Assembly (NCBI RefSeq): GCF_014649695.1 | Contig: NZ_BMTN01000001.1 | Coordinates: 248,001 to 312,000, forward strand | DNA: 64,000 nucleotides | Origin: Streptomyces kurssanovii | Lineage (GTDB): Bacteria; Actinomycetota; Actinomycetes; Streptomycetales; Streptomycetaceae | Direction of reading: 5' to 3' | Shown: one piece after another, positions 33,370-42,600 of the stretch | How positions within the stretch are numbered: position 1 is the first letter of the stretch | Layout of the letters: each line of letters opens with the position of its first letter | The notes under the pieces: model-generated | The model's input: only the letters and a program-made list of their open reading frames with translations | Database searches by the model: none | Told to the model about the DNA's origin: nothing | Translations under genes and position numbers: made by a program

Positions 33370-34884
33370 ATGGCACCAGAACCACCCCTGCTCACCATGT
33401 CCGGCATCACCAAGTCGTTCCCGGGCGTCCGCGCCCTGGACGGCGTGGACCTCGAGGTCCAGGCCGGTGAGGTCCACTGCCTCCTCGGCCAGAACGGGGC
33501 CGGCAAGTCCACCCTGATCAAGGTGCTCGCCGGGGCCCACCAGCCCGACGGCGGAGAGATCACCTGGCGGGGCGAGGCCGTCGCCCTCAAGTCGCCCATC
33601 GCCGCCATGCGTCTCGGCATCGCCACCATCTACCAGGAACTCGACCTGGTGGAAGGGCTGTCCGTCGCCGAGAACGTCTTCCTCGGGCACGAGCCCACCA
33701 CGGCCGGAATCGTCGTGCGCGGCGGGACCGCCCGCACCGCTGCCGCCGGTCTCCTCAAGAGGCTCGGCCACCCGGAGATCGACCCCTCGCGGCTCGTCGG
33801 CGACCTCTCCGCGGCGCAGCAGCAGATCGTCTCCATGGCCCGCGCCCTCTCCCACGAGGTACGGCTCATCGTGATGGACGAGCCGTCCGCCGCGCTCGAC
33901 CCGGACGAGGTCGACAACCTCTTCCGCATCGTGGGCGACCTGACGGCGGACGGGGTCGCCGTCGTCTACATCTCCCACCGTCTGGAGGAGATCCGGCGGA
34001 TCGGCGACCGGGTCACCGTCCTCAAGGACGGCAGGGCCGTCGCGGTCGGTCTGCCGGCCAAGTCCACCCCGACCCGCGACGTGGTCGCCCTGATGACCGG
34101 GCGCAACGTCGAATACGTCTTCCCCGAGCGTCCCGCCGCCGGCGCCGCCGCGGGCAGGGAACCGGTGCTGAGGGTCGAAGGGCTCACCCGGCAAGGCGAG
34201 TTCGCGCCCGTCGACCTGGAGCTGCGGCCCGGCGAGATCGTCGGCCTGGCGGGACTGGTCGGTTCCGGACGCAGCGAGATCCTGGAGACCGTCTACGGCG
34301 CACGCAGGGCCGACGCCGGCCGGGTCCTCGTCGACGGCACCGTCCTGCGGCCCGGCAGCGTCCGTGCCGCCGTCCGTGCCGGCATCGGCCTCGCCCCCGA
34401 GGAACGCAAGGCGCAGGGCCTGCTGATGCTCGAGTCGGTCACCCGCAACGTCTCCATCTCCACCCTCTCCCGCTTCTCCCGTTCGGGCTGGCTCGACCAC
34501 CGTGCCGAACGGGCCGCCGCGCAACAGGCCACCAGGGAACTGTCGTTGCGCCCCGACAACCCCGACGCCCGCATCCGCACCCTCTCCGGCGGCAACCAGC
34601 AGAAGGCGGTGCTCGCCCGCTGGCTGCTGCGCGGCTGCAAGGTGCTGCTGCTGGACGAGCCGACCCGCGGCGTCGACGTCGGCGCCCGCGCCGAGCTCTA
34701 CGCAGTGATCCGCCGGCTGGCCGACGAAGGCCTCGCCGTACTTCTCGTATCCAGCGAAGTGCCCGAAGTCCTGGGCCTCGCCGACCGGGTGCTGGTGCTC
34801 CGCGAAGGCAGCGTCGTGCACACGGCGGACGCCCGGGAGCTCGACGAGCACCGCGTACTCGACCTCGTGATGGAAGGGAGCTGA
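33370..34884 (+). CDS. Sugar ABC importer ATP-binding protein (RbsA/MglA type)
   Basis: A 504-residue protein with two tandem ABC domains. The first has Walker A GQNGAGKST, signature LSAAQQQIVSMARAL, Walker B LIVMDEPSAAL. The second has a degenerate Walker A region, GLVGSGRSEIL, with signature LSGGNQQKAVLARWLL and Walker B LLLDEPTRGVD. This is the normal pattern of the CUT2 (ribose/xylose/inositol) class, where one protein serves as the ATPase pair. It starts at ATG 33370 after GAGGGG, and is followed 6 bp later by the permease and then the binding protein. Confidence 0.93.
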   Translation: MAPEPPLLTMSGITKSFPGVRALDGVDLEVQAGEVHCLLGQNGAGKSTLIKVLAGAHQPDGGEITWRGEAVALKSPIAAMRLGIATIYQELDLVEGLSVAENVFLGHEPTTAGIVVRGGTARTAAAGLLKRLGHPEIDPSRLVGDLSAAQQQIVSMARALSHEVRLIVMDEPSAALDPDEVDNLFRIVGDLTADGVAVVYISHRLEEIRRIGDRVTVLKDGRAVAVGLPAKSTPTRDVVALMTGRNVEYVFPERPAAGAAAGREPVLRVEGLTRQGEFAPVDLELRPGEIVGLAGLVGSGRSEILETVYGARRADAGRVLVDGTVLRPGSVRAAVRAGIGLAPEERKAQGLLMLESVTRNVSISTLSRFSRSGWLDHRAERAAAQQATRELSLRPDNPDARIRTLSGGNQQKAVLARWLLRGCKVLLLDEPTRGVDVGARAELYAVIRRLADEGLAVLLVSSEVPEVLGLADRVLVLREGSVVHTADARELDEHRVLDLVMEGS

Positions 34885-34890
34885 GACGGC

Positions 34891-35925
34891 ATGACGCAGC
34901 CGGCCACCCCGGCGCAGCAGGACGCGCCGATGCCTGCCGCCAAGTCCGCACCGGACAAGGGGGGTTCACGCCGTCCGCTCGGACTGCGCCTCGACGTCCG
35001 CAATCTGTCGCTGCTCGGTGTGCTCGCCGTGCTCGTGGCGGTCGGCGGCATCACCAAACCGGACGAGTTCCTCGCGACGAGCAATCTCCAGCTCGTCCTC
35101 ACCCAGGCGTCCGTCATCGGTGTCGTCACCGTCGGCATGACCTTCGTGATCACCAGCGGAGGGATCGACCTGTCCGTCGGCGCCATCGTGGCGCTCGCCT
35201 CGGTGTGGGCGACGACGGTGGCCACCCAGGAGTACGGCTTCACCGGCATCCTGTTCACCGCCGTGATCGTCGGCGTCGGCTGCGGACTGGTGAACGGCCT
35301 GCTCATCGCGTACGGCCGGATGGTGCCCTTCATCGCCACCCTCGCGATGCTCGCCTCCGCCCGCGGTCTCGCCCTGCAGATCACGGACGGCAAGACCCAG
35401 ATCGTCACCGTCGACTCCGTGCTCGACCTCGGTATCAGGGACGCCTACATCCTCGGCATCCCGCCCCTGGTCCTGGTCTTCGCCGCGGTCACCGTCATCG
35501 GCTGGCTGGTCCTGGGCCGCACCACCTTCGGCCGGCGCACCGTCGCCGTCGGCGGCAACGCGGAGGCCGCCAGGCTCGCCGGCATCGACGTCCGCCGCCA
35601 GCGGCTCTACCTCTACCTGCTGTCCGGCCTGTGCTGCGGCATCGCCGCCTTCATGCTGATCGTGCTGGCCGGTTCCGGCCAGAACACCAACGGCAACCTC
35701 TACGAACTCGACGCCATCGCCGCGGCGATCATCGGCGGCACCCTGCTCAGCGGCGGCCGCGGCACCATCGTCGGTTCCGTCCTCGGTGTCCTCGTCTTCA
35801 CCACGATCACCAACATCTTCGCCCTCAACAACCTCGAGAGCGCCGTCCAGCAGATCGCCAAGGGCGCCATCATCGTCGCCGCCGTACTGGTCCAGCACCG
35901 GACCCTGCGCGGCGGAGACGCCTGA
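34891..35925 (+). CDS. Sugar ABC importer permease (RbsC type)
   Basis: A 344-residue inner-membrane permease of the CUT2 class with about 9-10 hydrophobic segments. Marks: TFVITSGGIDLSVGAIVAL (BPD_transp_2 family core), GRMVPFIATLAM, FGRRTVAVGGNAEAARLAGI and GTLLSGGRGTIVGSVLGVL. A polar 30-residue N-terminus precedes the first helix. It starts 6 bp after the ATPase stop, so it belongs to the same operon. Together with the binding protein it imports a sugar or cyclitol whose identity is not revealed by sequence. Confidence 0.93.
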   Translation: MTQPATPAQQDAPMPAAKSAPDKGGSRRPLGLRLDVRNLSLLGVLAVLVAVGGITKPDEFLATSNLQLVLTQASVIGVVTVGMTFVITSGGIDLSVGAIVALASVWATTVATQEYGFTGILFTAVIVGVGCGLVNGLLIAYGRMVPFIATLAMLASARGLALQITDGKTQIVTVDSVLDLGIRDAYILGIPPLVLVFAAVTVIGWLVLGRTTFGRRTVAVGGNAEAARLAGIDVRRQRLYLYLLSGLCCGIAAFMLIVLAGSGQNTNGNLYELDAIAAAIIGGTLLSGGRGTIVGSVLGVLVFTTITNIFALNNLESAVQQIAKGAIIVAAVLVQHRTLRGGDA

Positions 35926-35936
35926 CGCGCCGCAGC

Positions 35937-35973
35937 GTGCGCGGCGGCCGGGCCTGACACCGCCGCCGCGCAC
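35937..35973 (+). terminator. Hairpin between permease and binding-protein genes
   Basis: GTGCGCGGCGG (35937-35947) pairs perfectly with CCGCCGCGCAC (35963-35973) across a 15-nt loop. In ABC operons such intergenic hairpins often protect or partly terminate mRNA, so that the binding protein is made in excess. That role is inferred here. Confidence 0.55.
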
Positions 35974-36033
35974 CCCCTGTCCGTACGTCCGCAGCACCCG
36001 CCAAGACCGCCCAGTTGAAGGGGTAGACCCGCC

Positions 36034-37080
36034 ATGCCAGAAACCCCGTCCACCAGCCGCAGAGGACTGCTCTTCGGCACCGCCGCGATCTCCGCCGGCG
36101 CACTGCTCACCGCGTGCACCAGCAACGAGCCCAAGAAGCAGGAGGCCGCCACCGACAACGCGCCGGTCGCCGACGACAAGCCCGGCAAGGCCGTCACCAT
36201 CGGCTTCGCGGGGCCGCAGGCCGACCACGGCTGGCTGAACGCCATCAACCAGAACGCCAAGTCCCGCGCGGAGCGGTACTCCGACGTCACTCTGGAGATC
36301 ACCGAGGGGTCCAACGACACGGCCGCCCAGATCGGGCAGGTCCAGACCCTGATCAACAAGAAGGTCGACGTCCTGGTGATCCTGCCGGCCGACGGCAAGG
36401 CCCTCACCCAGGTGGGTCTCCAGGCCATGAAGGCGGGCATCCCGGTCGTCAACCTGGACCGCATCTTCGCCTCCCCGCAGGCCTACCGCTGCTGGATCGG
36501 CGGCGACAACTACGGCATGGGCCTCAACGCCGGCAACTACATCGGCGAGCAGCTCAAGGACAAGCCGAACGCCAAGGTCATCGAGCTCGCCGGGCTGGAC
36601 AACCTGGAGCTCACCAAGCAGCGCACCCAGGGCTTCGACGACGCTCTGAAGAACTACCCCAACATCAAGAAGGTCGCCCGCCAGGCGGCCGACTTCACCG
36701 TGGAGTCGGGCCAGGCCAAGATGGCCCAACTGCTCCAGGCCCAGTCGCAGTTCGACGCCTTGTGGAACCACGACGACGACCAGGGCGTGGGCGCGCTGCG
36801 CGCCATCGCGCAGGCGGGCCGCAAGGACTTCCTGATGGTCGGCGGCGCCGGCGCGAAGTCCGCGATGGACGCCATCAAGGCCGACGACAGCGTCCTCAAG
36901 GCCACCGTCCTGTACCCGCCGACGATGGCGGCGTCCGCCATCGACCTCGCCCGCGCCCTCGGTCAGGGCAAGGGCGTCAGCGGCATGGCCGAACTGGAGA
37001 TTCCGGCCTCCCTCACCCTCTACTCGGCCGTCGTCACCAAGGACAACGTCGACGAGTACCTGCCCACCGGTTTCAACTGA
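36034..37080 (+). CDS. Sugar-binding lipoprotein of the ABC importer (RbsB type)
   Basis: A 348-residue substrate-binding protein of the periplasmic-binding-protein type 1 (LacI-like) fold. It has a twin-arginine signal (SRRGLLFG, residues 8-15) and a lipobox LLTAC with C28 as the lipidated residue, so it is a Tat-exported lipoprotein. The core reads TIGFAGPQADHGWLNAINQN, ALTQVGLQAMKAGIPVVNLD and ALWNHDDDQGVGALRAI. The family includes ribose, xylose and inositol binders; I cannot assign the ligand. Third gene of the importer operon. Confidence 0.92.
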   Translation: MPETPSTSRRGLLFGTAAISAGALLTACTSNEPKKQEAATDNAPVADDKPGKAVTIGFAGPQADHGWLNAINQNAKSRAERYSDVTLEITEGSNDTAAQIGQVQTLINKKVDVLVILPADGKALTQVGLQAMKAGIPVVNLDRIFASPQAYRCWIGGDNYGMGLNAGNYIGEQLKDKPNAKVIELAGLDNLELTKQRTQGFDDALKNYPNIKKVARQAADFTVESGQAKMAQLLQAQSQFDALWNHDDDQGVGALRAIAQAGRKDFLMVGGAGAKSAMDAIKADDSVLKATVLYPPTMAASAIDLARALGQGKGVSGMAELEIPASLTLYSAVVTKDNVDEYLPTGFN

Positions 37081-37147
37081 CCGGAGGCGCGCCCGCCCCC
37101 ACCGAGCACACCGACGAGACCGTTGACTCCGACGAGGAGGATTCCGT

Positions 37148-38362
37148 ATGCAACAGAGGGACAGTGAGGCCGCACCGCCGACACTCGGCGTCGGCATGGT
37201 CGGATACGCGTTCATGGGCGCCGCCCACTCCCAGGGGTGGCGCACCGCGGGACGCGTGTTCGACCTGCCGCTGCGGCCGGTCCTCGCCGCGATCGCCGGC
37301 CGTGACGCCGCCGCAGTGCGTGCCGCGGCCGGCAAACACGGCTGGGCCGCGGCGGAGACCGACTGGCGCGCCCTCGTGGCCCGCGACGACGTGCAACTCG
37401 TCGACGTCTGCACACCGGGCGACAGCCATGCGGAGATCGCGATCGCGGCGCTGGAGGCGGGCAAGCACGTCCTGTGCGAGAAGCCCCTGGCGAACTCGGT
37501 CGCCGAGGCGGAGGCCATGGTCGCGGCGGCCGCACGGGCCCGGCGCAACGGGCAGCTCGCGATGGTCGGCTTCAACTACCGCAGGGTGCCCGCTCTCACC
37601 TACGCCCGCCGGCTGATCGCCGAGGGCAGGATCGGCACCCTGCGGCACGTGCGGGTGACCTACCTCCAGGACTGGCTGGTGGACCCCGACTTCCCACTGA
37701 CCTGGCGCCTCGAGCGCGAGCACGCGGGGTCCGGGGCGCTCGGCGACCTCGGCGCCCACATCGTCGACCTGGCGCAGTACCTGGCCGGGGAGACGCTGGT
37801 GGGGGTCTCCGCCCAGCTGGAGACGTTCGTCAAGGAACGTCCGCTGCTCCAAGGCGCCTCCGCCGGCCTTGCCGCGTCGGGCGGCACGCGGCGGGGGCCG
37901 GTCACGGTCGACGACGCGGCCGTCTTCACCGGCAGGCTGGAGTCCGGGGCGCTGGCCACGTTCGAGGCGAGCAGGATGGCCTCGGGCCGCAAGAACGCCC
38001 TGCGGCTGGAGATCAACGGCGAGCAGGGCTCGCTCGCGTTCGACCTCGAGCGGCTCAACGAGCTCTCCTTCCACGACCACCACGAGCCCGCCGCCACGGC
38101 CGGCTTCCGCAGGATCCTCGTCACGGAGGCGGAGCACCCGTATCTGGAGGCCTGGTGGCCGCCGGGCCACGCGCTCGGCTACGAGCACACGTTCGCCCAC
38201 CAGGCCCGCGACCTGGTCGAGGCGATCGCGTCCGGTACCGACCCGGTCCCCTCGTTCGCCGACGGGCTCCAGGTCCAGCGGGTGCTGGCGGCGGTGGAGG
38301 AGAGCGCACAGAAGAACTCCGTCTACACGCCCGTACAGGCGGTGGAGGCGGTACAGGCTTGA
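37148..38362 (+). CDS. Gfo/Idh/MocA-family NAD(P)-dependent sugar/cyclitol dehydrogenase
   Basis: A 404-residue oxidoreductase. The N-terminal Rossmann fold reads [19 protein letters not shown]; the conserved EKP loop is in [16 protein letters not shown]. The C-terminal alpha/beta domain has [19 protein letters not shown] and the typical [18 protein letters not shown], where the His/Asp pair sits in the active site. The family oxidises sugars, inositols or glycosides, often at C3 to make 3-keto compounds. It starts at ATG 37148 after GAGGAGG, 67 bp past the binding protein, and probably acts on the imported compound. Confidence 0.9.
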   Translation: MQQRDSEAAPPTLGVGMVGYAFMGAAHSQGWRTAGRVFDLPLRPVLAAIAGRDAAAVRAAAGKHGWAAAETDWRALVARDDVQLVDVCTPGDSHAEIAIAALEAGKHVLCEKPLANSVAEAEAMVAAAARARRNGQLAMVGFNYRRVPALTYARRLIAEGRIGTLRHVRVTYLQDWLVDPDFPLTWRLEREHAGSGALGDLGAHIVDLAQYLAGETLVGVSAQLETFVKERPLLQGASAGLAASGGTRRGPVTVDDAAVFTGRLESGALATFEASRMASGRKNALRLEINGEQGSLAFDLERLNELSFHDHHEPAATAGFRRILVTEAEHPYLEAWWPPGHALGYEHTFAHQARDLVEAIASGTDPVPSFADGLQVQRVLAAVEESAQKNSVYTPVQAVEAVQA

Positions 38363-38402
38363 CGGCCGGCACAGATCCGGCAGGACCCGGTTTGGAGGCG
38401 CC

Positions 38403-39410
38403 ATGCCACGCCCGTTCACACTGTTCACCGGCCAGTGGGCCGATCTGCCGCTCGAGGAGGTCTGTTCACTCGCCCGCGACTTCGGCTACGACGGTCTGGA
38501 ACTGGCCTGCTGGGGGGACCACTTCGAGGTCGACAAGGCCCTGGCCGACCCGTCCTACCTCGACGGCAGGCACGCCCTGCTGGAGAAGTACGGCCTCAAA
38601 TGCTGGGCCGTGTCCAACCATCTGGTCGGCCAGGCGGTCTGCGACAACCCCATCGACGAACGCCATCAGGGCATCCTGCCCGCCCGGATCTGGGGCGACG
38701 GGGAACCGGAGGGCGTACGGCGGCGGGCCGCTGCGGAGTTGAAGGACACCGCGCGGGCCGCCGCGGCCTTCGGGGTCGACACCGTCGTCGGTTTCACCGG
38801 CTCGTCGATCTGGCATCTCGTCGCGATGTTCCCGCCGGTGCCCGAGCGGATGATCGAGCGCGGCTACGAGGACTTCGCCGAACGCTGGAACCCGATCCTC
38901 GACGTCTTCGACGCCGAGGGCGTCCGCTTCGCCCACGAGGTGCACCCCAGCGAGATCGCCTACGACTACTGGACCACGAAACGCGCCCTGGAGGCGGTCG
39001 GCCACCGGCCGGCCTTCGGGCTCAACTTCGACCCGAGCCACTTCGTCTGGCAGGACCTGGATCCGGTCGGCTTCCTGTACGACTTCCGGGACCGGATCTA
39101 CCACGTCGACTGCAAGGAGGCCCGTAAGCGTCTGGACGGGCGCAACGGGCGGCTCGGTTCGCATCTGCCGTGGGGCGACCCGCGGCGCGGCTGGGACTTC
39201 GTCTCCGCCGGACACGGTGACGTGCCGTGGGAGGACGTGTTCCGGATGCTGCGCTCGATCGGCTATGAGGGACCCATCTCGGTGGAATGGGAAGACGCCG
39301 GCATGGACCGCCTGATGGGCGCTCCGCAAGCGCTTGCCGATCTGAAGCGCTTCGACTTCGATCCTCCGTCGGCCTCGTTCGACGCCGCCTTCTCGGGCGG
39401 CGACAGCTAG
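38403..39410 (+). CDS. Sugar phosphate isomerase/epimerase (xylose-isomerase-like TIM barrel)
   Basis: A 335-residue AP-endonuclease-2-type TIM barrel. Probable metal ligands: E in [15 protein letters not shown] and H in [17 protein letters not shown] and D in [10 protein letters not shown], and the last E in ISVEWEDAG. This is the inosose-isomerase / 3-keto-sugar epimerase / tagatose epimerase set. It starts at ATG 38403 with GGAGG close upstream, 40 bp after the dehydrogenase. The pairing with a Gfo/Idh/MocA enzyme is a common module for 3-keto-sugar or inositol breakdown. A terminator hairpin follows. Confidence 0.9.
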   Translation: MPRPFTLFTGQWADLPLEEVCSLARDFGYDGLELACWGDHFEVDKALADPSYLDGRHALLEKYGLKCWAVSNHLVGQAVCDNPIDERHQGILPARIWGDGEPEGVRRRAAAELKDTARAAAAFGVDTVVGFTGSSIWHLVAMFPPVPERMIERGYEDFAERWNPILDVFDAEGVRFAHEVHPSEIAYDYWTTKRALEAVGHRPAFGLNFDPSHFVWQDLDPVGFLYDFRDRIYHVDCKEARKRLDGRNGRLGSHLPWGDPRRGWDFVSAGHGDVPWEDVFRMLRSIGYEGPISVEWEDAGMDRLMGAPQALADLKRFDFDPPSASFDAAFSGGDS

Positions 39411-39424
39411 AAACGCCCAGGTAC

Positions 39425-39453
39425 GGCCCGGTGGCGAGGGATGCCGCCGGGCC
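39425..39453 (+). terminator. Terminator of the sugar ABC operon
   Basis: GGCCCGGTGGC (39425-39435) pairs with GCCGCCGGGCC (39443-39453) with one G-T pair and a 7-nt loop. It starts 15 bp after the isomerase stop. Confidence 0.65.
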
Positions 39454-39476
39454 GGTCAGGGCTGCCCGGGCACGCC

Positions 39477-39550
39477 TTTGTCCTGTGCTGGGAAAAAGTT
39501 CAACTTCTCTGCTGCACAAGGGCTTTCGGTCCAGGACCAACCCGGCTACG
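39477..39550 (+). promoter_or_regulatory. Promoter/operator of the secreted multidomain enzyme
   Basis: The 24-bp box at 39477-39500 (opening TTTGTCC, closing AAAAAGTT) matches that before the ROK gene. A small palindrome AAGTTcAACTT spans 39496-39506. The -10-like TACGGT (39545-39550) lies 44 bp after the box, about 100 bp before the start codon. Confidence 0.5.
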
Positions 39551-39650
39551 GTCCCATCTCGTGTACACGACATAGGTGGTTCGGGAGTGACGGCGCACTC
39601 CGGTTCCACGGCACACCGCCCCGTTCGACCGGCCTTACCGGAGGACATTC

Positions 39651-42600
39651 GTGCACAGAACAAGGCCCAGGGCCCGCAAGGCTCTCGCACTCCTCACCGG
39701 CGGTCTTCTGGCCGCCGGCTCGCTCGCCCTCACCGCGCCGACCACCGCGTCCGCCGCAGACCCCCGGACGGCGGTCGCCGCGGCCGCGGAGGAATTCCAG
39801 CAGGTCACACTCGCCAAGGGCGGTGAGGAGACCGGCGAGCCCATGTCGCTGGCCGTCCTGCCCGACCGCAGTGTGCTGCACACCTCCCGCAGCGGCGAGC
39901 TGCGTATGACGGACGCCGCCGGCAACACCCGCGTCGTCGGCACCGTCCCCGTCTACTCGCACGACGAAGAGGGACTCCAAGGCGTCGGCCTGGACCCGAA
40001 CTTCGCGCAGAACCGTTTCATTTACCTCTACTACGCACCGCCCATGGACACCCCCGCGGGCGACGCCCCGGGCGAGGGCACCGCGGCCGACTTCGCCAAG
40101 TACGACGGCGTCAACCGGCTGTCGCGGTTCGTGCTCCGTGCGGACGGCACGCTGGACAACGCCAGCGAGAAGAAGATCATCGACATCCCGGCGACCCGCG
40201 GCATCTGCTGCCACGTCGGCGGCGACATCGACTTCGACGCCGAGGGCAACCTCTACCTGTCGACCGGCGACGACTCCAACCCCTTCGCCTCCGACGGCTA
40301 CACGCCCATCGACGACCGGCCCGGCCGCAACCCCGCTTACGACGCCCGCCGCACCTCCGGCAACACCAACGACCTGCGCGGCAAGATCCTCCGCATCAAG
40401 GTCGGGGCCGACGGCTCGTACTCCATCCCCGAGGGCAACCTCTTCGCCCCCGGCACGGACAAGACCCGGCCCGAGATCTACGCGATGGGCTTCCGCAACC
40501 CGTTCCGCTTCAGCGTCGACAAGAAGACCGGCGTCCTCTACGTCGGTGACTACGGTCCCGACGCCGGCACCGCCGACCCGAAGCGCGGACCCGCCGGCCA
40601 GGTCGAGTTCGCCCGCGTCACCGGCCCCGGCAACTTCGGCTGGCCGTTCTGCACCGGCGACAACGACCCGTACGTCGACTACGACTTCGCCACCAAGACC
40701 TCCGGTGCGACCTTCGACTGCGCGAACCTGAAGAACACCTCGCCGCACAACACCGGCCTGGTCGACCTGCCGCCCGCGCAGCCGGCCTGGATCCCGTACG
40801 ACGGCGGCTCCGTCCCGGAGTTCGGCAGCGGCTCCGAGTCCCCGATGGGCGGCCCGGTCTACCACTACGACGCCGCGCTCGACTCCCCGGTGAAGTTCCC
40901 CGAGGCGTACGACGGTGACTTCTTCGCCGGAGAGTTCGGCCGGCGCTGGATCAAGCGCATCGACACGGCCGAGGACGGCGCGGTCCGCTCGATCAACCCC
41001 GTCCCGTGGACCGGCACCCAGATCATGGACATGGCCTTCGGCCCGGACGGCGCGCTGTACGTCCTCGACTACGGCACCGCCTGGTTCGGCGGCGACGAGA
41101 ACGCCGGCCTGTACCGCATCGAGAACGCCACCGGCGGCCGCTCCCCGGTCGCGGAAGCCTCCGCGGACAGGACATCCGGCCAGGCGCCGCTGCGCGTCAC
41201 CTTCTCCTCCGCCGGAACCACCGACGCGGACGGCGACGCCCTCACCCACAGCTGGGACTTCGGCGACGGCACGACCTCCACAGAGGCGAACCCCGTCCAC
41301 CACTACACCAAGAACGGCACCTACACCGCGACGGTCACCGCGAAGGACCCGACGGGCCGCACCGGCTCCGCCAGCGTCCACGTCGTCGTCGGCAACACGG
41401 CGCCCAAGGTCACCCTCGAACTGCCCTCTGAGGGCGCCCTGTTCGACTTCGGCGACGAGATCCCGTTCAAGGTGACCGTCACCGATCCCGAGGACGGCAC
41501 CATCGACTGCACCAAGGTCACGGTGAACTACGTCCTCGGCCACGACAGCCACGGCCACCCCGTCACCTCCGCCAAGGGCTGCGAAGGCACCATCAAGACC
41601 TCCGCCGACGGCGGACACGACCCCAACGCCAACATATTCGGAGTCCTCGACGCCGAGTACACCGACGGCGGAGGCGGCGGCCAGGCGGCGCTGACCAGCC
41701 ACGACCAGGCCCAGCTCCAGCCCCGCCACCGGCAGGCCGAGCACTTCGACGGCCAGTCCGGCATCAAGACGTACGACAAGGCGGCCGCCCACGGCGGCAA
41801 GGCCGTCGGCGACATCGACAACGGCGACTGGATCTCCTTCGAGCCGTACAACCTGACCGGCTCCAAGAAGCTCACCGCCCGCGTCTCCTCCGGCGGCGCC
41901 GGCGGCATCCTCGAGGTGCGCACCGGCTCCGCGGACGGCAAGCTCCTCGGCTCCGCACCGGTCCCCGTCACCGGCAGCTGGGAGACCTTCCAGGACATCG
42001 ACGTGGCCCTGCGGGGCGTCCCCGAGCGGACCACGGAACTCTTCCTGGTCTTCAAGGGAGGCGCAGGAGCGCTGTACGACGTGGACGACTTCAAGCTTTC
42101 CGAGACCCCCGTCGACAAGGCAGCCGAACGCGTCCTCGTCTTCTCGAAGACCGGCGGCTTCCGCCACGACTCCATCCCGGCGGGCATCACGGCCCTGAAG
42201 GAACTCGGCGGCTCCGCCGGGATCACCGTCGACACCACGGAGGCGGCCGGCCAGTTCACGGCCGCCAACCTCGCCACGTACGACGCGGTCGTGTTCCTCT
42301 CCACCACGGGTGACGTGCTCAACGCCGAACAGCAGAAGGCGTTCGAGGACTACGTCGCGGCGGGCGGCGGCTACATGGGCGTCCACGCCGCGGCCGACAC
42401 CGAGTACGACTGGGAGTTCTACGGCGGCCTCGTCGGCGCCTACTTCGCCTCCCACCCGCACATCCAGCCCGCCACCGTCCGCGTCGAGGACCACGACCAC
42501 CCGGCCACCTCGCACATCGACGGCCCCTGGGAGCGCACCGACGAGTGGTACAACTACCGCACCAACCCGCGTGAGCAGGCCCGCGTCCTCGCCACCCTCG

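Noticed and set aside
34966-37575. An 869-codon minus-strand open frame across the permease and binding-protein genes
   Set aside because: It lies opposite genes with clear ABC-transporter motifs; the antisense product has biased composition and no start signal.
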